NCBI GenBank assembly: GCA_003161615.1
Contig: PMOB01000010.1
Span: 1-64,000, forward strand
Reading direction: 5' to 3'
Origin: Actinomycetota bacterium
Lineage (GTDB): Bacteria > Actinomycetota > Thermoleophilia > Gaiellales > Gaiellaceae
DNA length: 64,000 nucleotides
Part shown: piece after piece, positions 45,071-53,039 of the stretch
Layout: every line of letters starts with the position of its first letter
Position numbering within the stretch: position 1 is the stretch's first letter
Position numbers and translations under genes: made by a program
Notes under the pieces: generated by a model
The model's input: the letters and a program-made list of their open reading frames with translations, nothing else
Databases searched by the model: none
Told to the model about the DNA's origin: nothing

Positions 45071-47304
45071 GAATCGAGCATACGGCGCAACAGCGTGAGC
45101 GCCCCTCCCTTGTCGAGGAACTCGTTGAGGTTGCCGCACTTCGGGCTCTGGACACAGGAGGGACAGCCGCGCTCGCACGGGCAGCCCTCCAGGAGCGTGA
45201 CGGTGTCCGCGACCCAGCCCTCGAACTGCTCGAAGCCGCGCTCGGCGATCCCGACGCCTCCGGCGTGTCCGTCGTAGACGAAGACGGTCGGCGCGCCGGT
45301 GTCGAGATGGAGGTTCGTCGAGAGGCCGCCGATGTCCCAGCGGTCGCACATCGCCCAGAGCGGTAGAAGCGCGATGAGCGAGTGCTCGGCGGCGTGGAGG
45401 GAGGAGAGGAGGAGCGGCATCGCCTCCAGACCGTCGAGCTGGTGCGGCCGCGGCACGAACCAGACCGCCTCCGTGTCGAACGTCGTGGGCGGCAGCTCGA
45501 GTGGATGTGTTGCGAGCGTCGAGCCGTCCGCGACCGCCTTCTTCTGGTAGCCGACGACCTGTTCCGTGACGGAGACGCGGCCGAAGGAGAGCTCCAGGCC
45601 GAGGCGGCGCTCGACGCGCAGCGGCTCCTCGATCGCGGTGGTCGTCTCCTTCTTCACCTGCGTGTACCAGTCGCCGTCGAACGGCTCCACGATCGCGCGG
45701 CGCGCTTCCAGATCGAGCTCGCGCACGAGGAACTGGCGGCCGAGGTGGAGATAGACCGCGCCCTCGTGGACGGTGGAGTAGGCGCGCTCGCGCTCGGCGA
45801 GGCCGAGGACGTCGCCGCTCGAGGCGTCGACGACGACGAAGGCGTCGGGCGAGGTCGAGCGGAGCGGAGTGCGCGCAGCGGGCGACTCCTTTCCAGCCCA
45901 GACCCAGCCGCGCGGCGTGTGCTGCAGCTCGGGAACGAGCGGTGCGCGCTCGAGCGCCTCCTTCCCGAGCGTCGCCACGTCGCTCTCGTCGAGCGGCGCC
46001 TCGAACGCGGCCGCCGCGACGTGCCCGTCGAGGACGCGCGGATTTGCGTGGTCGAGGATCGCCGCCTCGACGTGCCGCTCGAGCAGCGCCGGCGGCTCCC
46101 GCATGAAGTACTGGTCGAGCGCGTCCTCGGACGCGATGAGAATCGCGAGCCCGTGGGCGCGGCGGCCGGCGCGTCCCCACTGCTGGCGGAGGCTCGCAAC
46201 CGTGCCGGGGAAGCCGACGGAGATCGCGCAGTCGAGGTCACCGATGTCGATTCCCAGCTCGAGCGCGTCGGTGGAAGTGACGCCGAGGAGCTCTCCCTCG
46301 ACGAGGCGCCGCTCGATCTCGCGGCGCTGCTGCGGCGTGTAGCCGGCGCGATAGGGAGCGAGCCGCGAGGCGGTTGCCGCGTCCAGGCGATCAGCGGCGA
46401 AGCGGTGGATGAGCTCCGCCGACTTGCGGCTCTTGGCGAAGCAGATCGTGCGGAGTCCGCGGCCGGCGAGCGTGGCGAGCAGTCGGGATGCTTCCCCGAG
46501 CGCGCTCGCCCGCAGCCCGAGTTCCGCATCGAGCAGCGGCGGGTTCCAGAGGGCGATCGTCCGCTCGGCCCGCGGCGCGGCGTCGTCCTCGACGACCGTC
46601 GCGTCCGCGCCGGTCAGCGCGAGCGCGAGCTCGCCGGGGTTCGCGATCGTCGCGGAGGCGAGCAGGAACTGCGGCTCCGATCCGTAGATCCGCGCGAGCC
46701 GCCGCAGCCGCCGCAGGACGTTCGCGACGTGTGAGCCGAAGACGCCGCGGTAGACGTGCGCCTCGTCCACGACGACGAAGCGGAGGTTGTGGAAGAAGTC
46801 GCCCCACAAATCGTGCCGCGGCAGCACGCCGATGTGGAGCATGTCCGGGTTGGTCAGGACGAGGTTCGCCCAGCCGCGGATGTGCCGCCGCTGCTCGGTC
46901 GGCGTGTCGCCGTCGTAGATCGCGGCGCGGACGCCCGGGACGGCGAGCTCCGCGAGCGAACGCGCCTGATCCTGCGCGAGCGCCTTCGTCGGATAGAGGT
47001 AAAGCGCACGCGCGTGCCGGTCGGCGGCGAGCGCGTCGAGGACGGGAAGGTTGAAGGCGAGTGTCTTCCCCGACGCGGTTCCGGTCGTGACGATGACGTT
47101 TCCGCCGCCCCGCGCGGCTGCAAACGCCTCCGCCTGGTGCGCGTAGAGGGCGTCGATGCCGCGGCGCGCGAGTGATTCCCGCACGGCCGGGTGGAGCTCG
47201 TCCGGAATCGTTGCCGTCTGCGCGTCGCGCGCCGGCTCGGTCGTGAGATGCGCGAGCTCGTCCCCCGCGAGCAAGTCATCCCAGAGCAACGACGCTCCCA
47301 TCAC
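45067..47304 (-). CDS. DEAH-box helicase with C-terminal DUF1998 domain (MrfA/Hrq1-like)
   Basis: 745 aa SF2 helicase. Motif I VTTGTASGKTLAFNLP, Ia YLYPTKALAQDQ, II VVDEAHVYRGVFGSH, III LLASATIANP, and VI QQWGRAGRRAHG are intact. The C-terminal DUF1998 zinc site is CPCERGCPSCVQSPKCGN. Homologues MrfA (Bacillus) and Hrq1 (yeast) act in DNA-crosslink or mitomycin repair. GTG 47304 or ATG 47301. It overlaps the upstream methyltransferase-like small gene by 29 nt. Confidence 0.93.
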   Translation of the reverse strand: MMGASLLWDDLLAGDELAHLTTEPARDAQTATIPDELHPAVRESLARRGIDALYAHQAEAFAAARGGGNVIVTTGTASGKTLAFNLPVLDALAADRHARALYLYPTKALAQDQARSLAELAVPGVRAAIYDGDTPTEQRRHIRGWANLVLTNPDMLHIGVLPRHDLWGDFFHNLRFVVVDEAHVYRGVFGSHVANVLRRLRRLARIYGSEPQFLLASATIANPGELALALTGADATVVEDDAAPRAERTIALWNPPLLDAELGLRASALGEASRLLATLAGRGLRTICFAKSRKSAELIHRFAADRLDAATASRLAPYRAGYTPQQRREIERRLVEGELLGVTSTDALELGIDIGDLDCAISVGFPGTVASLRQQWGRAGRRAHGLAILIASEDALDQYFMREPPALLERHVEAAILDHANPRVLDGHVAAAAFEAPLDESDVATLGKEALERAPLVPELQHTPRGWVWAGKESPAARTPLRSTSPDAFVVVDASSGDVLGLAERERAYSTVHEGAVYLHLGRQFLVRELDLEARRAIVEPFDGDWYTQVKKETTTAIEEPLRVERRLGLELSFGRVSVTEQVVGYQKKAVADGSTLATHPLELPPTTFDTEAVWFVPRPHQLDGLEAMPLLLSSLHAAEHSLIALLPLWAMCDRWDIGGLSTNLHLDTGAPTVFVYDGHAGGVGIAERGFEQFEGWVADTVTLLEGCPCERGCPSCVQSPKCGNLNEFLDKGGALTLLRRMLDS
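45077..45082 (-). promoter_or_regulatory. -10 element for leaderless DDAH-like gene
   Basis: Minus strand TATGCT-N6-GTG(45070), inside the last codons of the helicase gene. Confidence 0.5.
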
Positions 47305-47587
47305 GGTGGACGAGGATCATGCGCGCCGCATCGATGTGGGCGAGATCCGCATCTGCGGGCGCAACGACGGCGTCGAAGCAACCTTCCGCCACGTCCGCCA
47401 CGTGATCGCTTCGCTCGCGCGCCCGAGGGTCGCGGTCTACGACGACCACGTCCCAGCCCGCGAGCTCGAGCGGGCGCGCGTGGATGCCGGCGAAGCCCAA
47501 CTCGAGGAGGCGGCCTGGACGATCCCCGAGCAGCTCGAGTATCCGCGGGGTCGCGGTGGCGGCGAGGGCGGGTGGCAGGCGATGCAC
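47276..47587 (-). CDS. Small Rossmann-like protein (possibly UPF0146-related)
   Basis: 103 aa. GRLLELGFAGIHARPLELAGWDVVVVDRDPRARERSDHVADV looks like the first SAM/nucleotide-binding half of a Rossmann fold, then DAARMILVHRDGSVVALG. The plan resembles UPF0146, a family best known from archaea; this is a tentative match. It overlaps the helicase start. The GTG start lies 16 nt from the divergent DUF5808 gene. Confidence 0.6.
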   Translation of the reverse strand: MHRLPPALAATATPRILELLGDRPGRLLELGFAGIHARPLELAGWDVVVVDRDPRARERSDHVADVAEGCFDAVVAPADADLAHIDAARMILVHRDGSVVALG

Positions 47588-47591
47588 GCGC

Positions 47592-47597
47592 TACGCT
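47592..47597 (+). promoter_or_regulatory. -10 element for leaderless DUF5808 gene
   Basis: TACGCT-N6-ATG(47604). Confidence 0.55.
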
Positions 47598-47603
47598 CGA
47601 TAC

Positions 47604-47789
47604 ATGAGCGAGAAGGGCACGGGCAAGTTTCTCGGCGTTCCGTACGACTGGCGGCGGCCGACCTGGGAGCGGACGAAGTCGCGCTGGTGGAACCGCGACG
47701 ACCCCCGGATCCTCACACCGCGGGCGTTCGGCTGGGGCTACGACTTCAACCTCGCCGAGATCGGCCGACGGCTGCGCCTGCTCCGCTAA
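47604..47789 (+). CDS. DUF5808 family small protein
   Basis: 61 aa: GKFLGVPYDWRRPTWERTKS, RWWNRDDPRILTPRAFGWGYDFNLAEI. The LGVPYDWRxPT and FGWGYxxN motifs are those of DUF5808, a short domain found alone or fused to membrane proteins. Function unknown. ATG 47604 follows a TACGCT hexamer by 6 nt. The TPP riboswitch starts right after the stop. Confidence 0.85.
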   Translation: MSEKGTGKFLGVPYDWRRPTWERTKSRWWNRDDPRILTPRAFGWGYDFNLAEIGRRLRLLR

Positions 47790-47794
47790 CTTGC

Positions 47795-47872
47795 GCAGAC
47801 CGGGGTGCCTCGCGGAGAGGCTGAGATCACACCCGTAGAACCTGATCCGGGTCATGCCGGCGAAGGGAGTGC
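47795..47872 (+). ncRNA. TPP riboswitch (THI element)
   Basis: Canonical conserved parts in order: CGGGGTGCC, GAGAGGCTGAGA, ACCCGTAGAACCTGATCCGGGT and ATGCCGGCGAAGGGAG. The 3' strand (GAAGGGAG) supplies the thiD Shine-Dalgarno, 5 nt before the TTG start, so ligand binding probably blocks translation of thiD-thiM directly. Confidence 0.96.
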
Positions 47873-47873
47873 G

Positions 47874-48644
47874 TTGGTTCCACGCTGCATCACGATCGCG
47901 GGCTCCGATTCGGGCGGCGGCGCCGGGATCCAGGCGGACCTGAAGGCGTTCGCCGCTGCCGGCGTGCATGGCTCGACCGCGATCGTCGCACTCACCGCGC
48001 AGAACACCGTCGGCGTGAGAGCCGTGTACGAGGTGCCGCCGTGGTTCGTGGTCGCGCAGCTCAATGCTGTCTGGGAGGACGTTGGCGCCGACGCCGCGAA
48101 GACGGGGATGCTCTTCTCCCCCTCGACCATCGAGGCCGTGGCGGACTGGCTCGAGGAGCATCCACTGCCGCTCGTCGTCGACCCGGTCATGGTTGCGAGC
48201 TCAGGGATGCGACTGCTCGAGGAGGACGCGGTCGACGTGCTCGTCGGGCGGCTGTTCCCGCTCGCCACGGTCGTGACGCCGAACCTGCTCGAGGCGCGGG
48301 CGCTGACCGGCTCCGACTCGCCGCCGCGGGAGCTGGCAGAGGCGCTCGTCGGGCTCGGCGCACCCGCTGCCCTCGTCACCGGCGGCCACGCCGAGGAGCC
48401 GATCGACCATCTCTTCGACGGTCGCGAGCATCACGCGATTCCGGTCGAGCGGCATGAGATCGCCGCGACGCACGGCGCCGGCTGCACCCACTCCGCCACG
48501 CTCGCCGCACTCCTGGCTCGCGGGACGCCGCTGCTCGAGGCCGCGCAGGGAGCCGCTGCGGCGGCGTCGCGTGCCGTCGCACAGGGGCTCGTCGAGATCG
48601 GCGCGGGCGACGGCCCTGTCGACGTGCTAGGAGTGCGGTCATGA
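47874..48644 (+). CDS. thiD: Hydroxymethylpyrimidine (phosphate) kinase
   Basis: 256 aa ribokinase-fold enzyme that phosphorylates HMP and [32 protein letters not shown] at the N-terminus, [30 protein letters not shown] and [17 protein letters not shown] (anion hole and catalytic Asp replaced by the family GxGCT pattern). TTG 47874 is used because the riboswitch occupies the upstream part of the track ORF. ATGA overlap with thiM. Confidence 0.95.
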   Translation: MVPRCITIAGSDSGGGAGIQADLKAFAAAGVHGSTAIVALTAQNTVGVRAVYEVPPWFVVAQLNAVWEDVGADAAKTGMLFSPSTIEAVADWLEEHPLPLVVDPVMVASSGMRLLEEDAVDVLVGRLFPLATVVTPNLLEARALTGSDSPPRELAEALVGLGAPAALVTGGHAEEPIDHLFDGREHHAIPVERHEIAATHGAGCTHSATLAALLARGTPLLEAAQGAAAAASRAVAQGLVEIGAGDGPVDVLGVRS

Positions 48645-49441
48645 GCATCACCCCCGGCGCGACGTTGCGCGAGCTGCGCGAGCGGAAGCCGCTCGTCCAC
48701 CAGATCACGAACTACGTCGTCATGAACGAGACGGCGAACGCCACGCTCGCGATCGGCGCGCTTCCCGTGATGGCGCACGCACCGCAGGAGGTCGAGGAAA
48801 TGGTCGGCCTCGCGTCGGCGCTCGTCATCAACATCGGCACGCTCTCCGACCCCTGGATCGAGGCGATGCTGCTCGCCGGCCGCGCTGCAAGCGAGCGTGG
48901 CATCCCCGTCGTGCTCGACCCCGTGGGCGCCGGCGCCACGAAGTACAGGACCGAGACCGCCCACCGCCTCCTTCACGAGCTGAACGTCACCGTCCTGCGC
49001 GGCAATCAGGGCGAGGTCGCAACGCTCGTCGGCACCGAGGCCGAGGTGCGCGGCGTCGAGTCGATGGCGACCGGCCTCGAGCCTGCTGCCCTCGCGCGCG
49101 GCGCGGCGCGGCAGCTCGGCGTCGTCGCTTCCGTGACTGGCCCGATTGACCACGTCTCCGACGGCGAGCGCGTCATCGACATCGCCAACGGGCATCCGCT
49201 CCTCGCCGCTGTCACCGGCACCGGCTGCATCTCGACAGCGATCACGGGCTGTTTCCTCGCCGTGAAGCCGGACGACCCGCTCGCGGCGGCGGCCGAGGCG
49301 CTGATCGCGTACGAGGTTGCGGCGGAGGATGCAGCGGCCGGAGCGGACGGCCCGGGCACGTTCCACGCGCGGCTCTACGACGCTCTCGCGGCGCTCGATC
49401 CGGACACGCTCGACGGGCGGGCCAAGATCTCATGGGCGTAG
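48641..49441 (+). CDS. thiM: Hydroxyethylthiazole kinase
   Basis: 266 aa. RKPLVHQITNYVVMNETANATLAIGALPVMAHAPQEVEEM, INIGTLSDPWIEAM, VLDPVGAGATKYRTE, LRGNQGEVATL and TGTGCISTAITGCFLA are textbook ThiM. Salvages thiazole for thiamine. Lies between thiD and thiL under the TPP riboswitch; thiE is not in this window. Confidence 0.96.
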   Translation: MSITPGATLRELRERKPLVHQITNYVVMNETANATLAIGALPVMAHAPQEVEEMVGLASALVINIGTLSDPWIEAMLLAGRAASERGIPVVLDPVGAGATKYRTETAHRLLHELNVTVLRGNQGEVATLVGTEAEVRGVESMATGLEPAALARGAARQLGVVASVTGPIDHVSDGERVIDIANGHPLLAAVTGTGCISTAITGCFLAVKPDDPLAAAAEALIAYEVAAEDAAAGADGPGTFHARLYDALAALDPDTLDGRAKISWA

Positions 49442-49460
49442 GCTCGACGGAGCTCAACCA

Positions 49461-49500
49461 AGAGCGAAGACGCCGGCTTTGCCGGCGTCGAGAGCGAAGA
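49461..49500 (+). repeat. Hairpin flanked by 10-bp direct repeats, thiM-thiL gap
   Basis: GACGCCGGC-TTT-GCCGGCGTC (49469-49489), a perfect 9-bp stem, is bracketed by exact copies of AGAGCGAAGA (49461-49470 and 49491-49500). The second copy ends 5 nt before the thiL GTG. It may modulate read-through from thiM into thiL, or be the trace of a small inserted element. Confidence 0.6.
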
Positions 49501-49505
49501 ATTGC

Positions 49506-50321
49506 GTGACGACCGTCGCGGAGCTCGGCGAGTTCGGGCTGCTCGCGGAGCTCGAGCGGCGCGGGCTGGCAAGCGGAGTCGAGCACGACGCCGCGGTTGT
49601 CGACGGCCTGGTGGTGACGCAGGACGCGCTCGTCGAAGGCGTTCACTTCCGCTTCGACCTTCTCGACTGGACGCAACTCGGCGCGCGCGCCGCTGCCGTC
49701 AACATCAGCGATCTCGCCGCGTCGGGTGCCGAGCCACTCGCGCTGCTCGTCTCGCTCGGCCTGCCATCGCAGACGGAGCTCGACGACGTGCTCGCGCTCT
49801 ACGAGGGGCTCAACTCGCTGGGCGTCCCCGTGCGCGGCGGCGACACGACTCGAGCTGACAGCGTCTTCCTCGCTATCACCGCGCTCGGGCGCTCGGAGCG
49901 CGTCCCCGGCCGCGCAGGGGCTCGGCCCGGCGACCTCGTCGTCGTCACCGGCCCGCTCGGCGCCGCGGGTGCCGCCTTCCGCGCCGGCAACTTGCCGCCG
50001 GTGCCAGTCCGCGTGGAGGAGGGAAGGCGCCTCGCTCAGGTCGCGACGGCGATGCTCGACATCTCCGACGGGCTTGCCCGCGACGCGACCCACGTCGCGA
50101 TGCGCTCCGGCGTCCGGCTCGAGATCGAGCTCGAGCGGATACCGCTTTCTCCGGGAGCCGAGCTCGACGACGTCGGCTTCGGCGAGGACTACGAGCTGCT
50201 CGCGGCGACACCCGATCCGCTCGACTTCGCGGTGATCGGCCGCGTGGTTGAGGGCGAAGGAGTCGAGCTCACCCTGAACGGCGAGCGCTACGACCTAGCT
50301 GGCTGGGAGCACTTCCGCTAG
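49506..50321 (+). CDS. thiL: Thiamine-monophosphate kinase
   Basis: 271 aa AIR-synthase-fold kinase making TPP from TMP. GVEHDAAVVDGLVVTQDALVEGVHFRFDLLDW, VNISDLAASGAEPLALLVSLGLP, VRGGDTTRADSVFLAITALG and MLDISDGLARDATHVA include the Mg and ATP ligands. Shorter than E. coli ThiL (325 aa). GTG 49506. The 3' end overlaps convergent trxA by 27 nt. Confidence 0.93.
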   Translation: MTTVAELGEFGLLAELERRGLASGVEHDAAVVDGLVVTQDALVEGVHFRFDLLDWTQLGARAAAVNISDLAASGAEPLALLVSLGLPSQTELDDVLALYEGLNSLGVPVRGGDTTRADSVFLAITALGRSERVPGRAGARPGDLVVVTGPLGAAGAAFRAGNLPPVPVRVEEGRRLAQVATAMLDISDGLARDATHVAMRSGVRLEIELERIPLSPGAELDDVGFGEDYELLAATPDPLDFAVIGRVVEGEGVELTLNGERYDLAGWEHFR

Positions 50322-50594
50322 CCACTCCTCGAAGTACGGGCGCGGCCGTACTCCGACGACCGAGCCGAGCGCCTCGCCGCCGGAGAACAGGATCACGGTC
50401 GGGATCGACAGCACGTCGTAGCGCGACCCGATCCCGGGCTCCTCGTCGACGTTGACCCGCGCCACCTCGACCGGGAGCTCCTCGAGGATCGGCTCGAGCG
50501 CCTTGCAGGGCCGGCACCACGGCGCCCAGAAGTCGACGAGCAGCGGCCCGCCGGCGATCGCCTCGTCGAAGTTCGCTTCGCTGAGCTCCGTCAC
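50295..50594 (-). CDS. trxA: Thioredoxin
   Basis: 99 aa. Redox site WAPWCRPCKALEPILEEL, cis-Pro in SIPTVILFSGG. The CRPC centre differs from the classic CGPC but occurs in actinobacterial thioredoxins. GTG 50594 gives the standard N-terminus TELSEANFDEAIAGGP. It overlaps the upstream glycosyltransferase stop as GTGA and thiL at the 3' end. Confidence 0.93.
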   Translation of the reverse strand: MTELSEANFDEAIAGGPLLVDFWAPWCRPCKALEPILEELPVEVARVNVDEEPGIGSRYDVLSIPTVILFSGGEALGSVVGVRPRPYFEEWLAEVLPAS

Positions 50595-51301
50595 AGTCGT
50601 CCCGTCAACGCGGCGAAACGTAGCGCCGGCACACGGGCGACGGCCTCGAGGAAGATCCCACGGCTCATCTTCGAGCGGCCCTTCGTCCGGTCTCGGAAGA
50701 GGATCGGCACCTCGACCACGCGGAAGCCCTTGCGGAGGGCGCGATACGTCAGCTCGATCTGGAACGCGTAGCCCTTCGCGTCGACGGCGTCGAGGTTGAC
50801 CGTCTCCAGGACCTCCCGGCGGAAGCATTTGAAGCCGCCGGTCGCGTCGTGGACGGGCATCAGGAGGAGACGCGTGTAGATCGAGGCGCCGCGCGATACG
50901 AGGCGGCGAAGGAGCCCCCAGTCCTCCGTCCCGCCGCCCGGCACGTAGCGCGAGCCGAGGGCAAGGTCGGCTCCCTCGTCGCAGGCCGCGATCAGCCGCG
51001 GCACGTCCGCGGGGTCGTGGGAGAAGTCGCAGTCCATCTCGAGGACGAAGTCCGTGTCGCCGCGCAGCACCTCGCGGAAGCCGGCGATGTAGGCAGGCCC
51101 GAGCCCCTCCTTGCGCGGCCGATGGAGGACGGAGACCCACTCGCGCTCGGCGGCGAGCCGGTCGGCGATCTCCCCGGTTCCGTCGGGCGAGTTGTCGTCG
51201 ATCACGAGCACGCGGACGCCGAGCGGCGCCAGCGCCTCGATCATCCGCTCGAGGTTCTCGCGCTCGTTGTACGTCGGCAGGCAGATCACGGCAGTCGACA
51301 T
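50591..51301 (-). CDS. GT2 polyprenol-phosphate mannosyltransferase-like (Ppm/DPM1)
   Basis: 236 aa soluble GT-A glycosyltransferase. VICLPTYNERENLERMIEALAPL, VIDDNSPDGTGEIAD, FVLEMDCDFSHDPADVPRL (DxD) and YVPGGGTEDWGLLRRLVSRGAS, DATGGFKCFRREVLE match Ppm1/DPM1 synthases that make polyprenyl-phosphomannose. This donor serves O-mannosylation and lipoglycan synthesis in actinobacteria. ATG 51301. Diverges from polX with 22 nt between starts. Confidence 0.9.
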   Translation of the reverse strand: MSTAVICLPTYNERENLERMIEALAPLGVRVLVIDDNSPDGTGEIADRLAAEREWVSVLHRPRKEGLGPAYIAGFREVLRGDTDFVLEMDCDFSHDPADVPRLIAACDEGADLALGSRYVPGGGTEDWGLLRRLVSRGASIYTRLLLMPVHDATGGFKCFRREVLETVNLDAVDAKGYAFQIELTYRALRKGFRVVEVPILFRDRTKGRSKMSRGIFLEAVARVPALRFAALTGRL

Positions 51302-51310
51302 GGCCCTGCC

Positions 51311-51316
51311 TATGAT
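51311..51316 (+). promoter_or_regulatory. -10 element for leaderless polX
   Basis: TATGAT-N7-GTG(51324). Confidence 0.6.
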
Positions 51317-51323
51317 CGCTGGA

Positions 51324-53039
51324 GTGCCGGAATTGCCGCGTAACCCGGACGTCGCCGACCAGTTCGACCTCCTCGCCGACCTGCTCGAGCTGGACGGTGC
51401 GGAGTCGTTCCGCGTCATCGCATACCGCCGCGCAGCGAGCCGGATGCGCGAGACGTCGGGCTCGGTCGCGCAGCTCGCGCTCGACGGCAAGGCGAAGCAG
51501 CTGCAGGGGATCGGCAAGACGATCGAAGAGAAGATCGTCGAGCTCGTCGAGACCGGCCGGATCGCGGCACTCGAGAAGAAGCGGGCCGGCGTGCCGCCCG
51601 AGGTCGTCCTCTTCATGCGGCTCCCCGGGCTCGGTCCGAAGACGGCGGCGCGGATCTGGCGCGAGCTCGGAGTCGAGACGCTCGAGGAGTTGAAGTCGGC
51701 GGCGGAGGCGGAGCGCCTGAGGACGCTCGCCGGGCTAGGCCCTAAGAGCGAGGAGAAGATCCTGGCCGCGCTCGCCTTCCAGGCGCAGACGGCGGAGGCG
51801 GGCGACCGGCGGCTCCTCGGCGACGGGCTCGGGCCTGTGCAGGGGGTCGTCGCGGCGCTACAGGAGCTGCCGGCTGCGATCGCAGTCTCGGAGGCGGGAT
51901 CCGTGCGGCGCCGGAAGGAGACGTTCCGCGACCTCGACGTGATCGCGAGCGCGACAGAGCCGGCCGAGCTGACGCAGCACTTCACGGAATTCGAGTGGGT
52001 GCTCGACGTCGCGGCGCACGGCGACACGAAAGCGACGGTCGTCTCCCGCGAGGGCCTTCGCTTCGACCTGAGGGTCGTGCCGCCGGAGTCGTTCGGGAAC
52101 CTTCTCCAGCACTTCACCGGCTCGAAGGAGCACAACGTCGCGATGCGGGAGGACGCTGTGCGGCGCGGCCTCTCGATCTCGGAGTACGGGATCACGACAG
52201 TCGAGACCGGCGAGGTCTTCCGCAGCGCCGACGAGGACGCGGTCTACGAGTTCCTCGGCTACCAGCCGATCCCGCCGGAGCTGCGGGAGAACTCCGGCGA
52301 GCTCGAGGCGGCGCGCGCGGGCGAGCTGCCGAAGCTCGTCGAGTTGAAGGACGTGCGCGGCGACCTGCACACGCATTCCCACTGGTCGGCCGACGGGAAG
52401 AACACCCTCGAGGAGATGCTCGAGGCGGCCGTCGCCCGCGGCTACGAGTACTACGCCGTCACCGACCACTCGCACTACCTCCGCGACGGCCGGCTCCAGG
52501 CCCAGCTCGAGGAGATCGAGTCGCTACGGAAGCGCTTCCCGCAGCTGACAATCCTCGCCGGCGTCGAGGCGAACATCCGCTCGAACGGCGAGGTCGACAT
52601 GGCGGAAGAGGACTTGAAGCTCCTCGACTGGGTTGTTGCCTCGGTGCACAACGCGCCCGACAATCGCCCGACCGAGCGCGTGCTCGAGGCGATGGCAAAC
52701 CCGTACGTGGACTGCATCGGCCATCTGACCGGCCGCCGGATCAACAAGCGGCCGCCGCGCGACGTCGACGTCGAGCGCGTGATCGAGGAAGCGCTCGCGA
52801 CCGGCACGCTGCTCGAGATCAACGGCCAGCCGGACCGGCTCGACCTCCGTGACGTCCACGCGCGCGCCGCGAAGGAGGCGGGACTGAAGCTCGTCGTCTC
52901 GTCTGACGCCCACCAGATCCGCGCCCAGTCGTACGTCGAGCTCGCAGTCGCGCAGGCGCGGCGCGGCTGGCTGACGAAGGCGGACGTCGCCAACACGCGC
53001 ACGTGGAAGCAGCTCGACAAGCTGCGGAAGAAACGCTGA
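51324..53039 (+). CDS. polX: DNA polymerase X with PHP exonuclease domain
   Basis: 571 aa. Helix-hairpin-helix region QLQGIGKTIEEKIVEL and RLPGLGPKTAARIW; palm with GSVRRRKETFRDLDVIAS (DxD) and FDLRVVP (third Asp); PHP domain DLHTHSHWSADGKNTLEEM, VTDHSHYLR, GVEANI and VVSSDAH with all metal ligands. Bacterial PolX fills gaps and its PHP domain trims 3' ends. GTG 51324 gives MPELPRNPDVADQFDLLADLL, the family start. Confidence 0.96.
   Translation: MPELPRNPDVADQFDLLADLLELDGAESFRVIAYRRAASRMRETSGSVAQLALDGKAKQLQGIGKTIEEKIVELVETGRIAALEKKRAGVPPEVVLFMRLPGLGPKTAARIWRELGVETLEELKSAAEAERLRTLAGLGPKSEEKILAALAFQAQTAEAGDRRLLGDGLGPVQGVVAALQELPAAIAVSEAGSVRRRKETFRDLDVIASATEPAELTQHFTEFEWVLDVAAHGDTKATVVSREGLRFDLRVVPPESFGNLLQHFTGSKEHNVAMREDAVRRGLSISEYGITTVETGEVFRSADEDAVYEFLGYQPIPPELRENSGELEAARAGELPKLVELKDVRGDLHTHSHWSADGKNTLEEMLEAAVARGYEYYAVTDHSHYLRDGRLQAQLEEIESLRKRFPQLTILAGVEANIRSNGEVDMAEEDLKLLDWVVASVHNAPDNRPTERVLEAMANPYVDCIGHLTGRRINKRPPRDVDVERVIEEALATGTLLEINGQPDRLDLRDVHARAAKEAGLKLVVSSDAHQIRAQSYVELAVAQARRGWLTKADVANTRTWKQLDKLRKKR

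Noticed and set aside
47805-47873. N-terminal extension of thiD given by the track
   Set aside because: This stretch is the TPP aptamer; the protein fold starts at TTG 47874.
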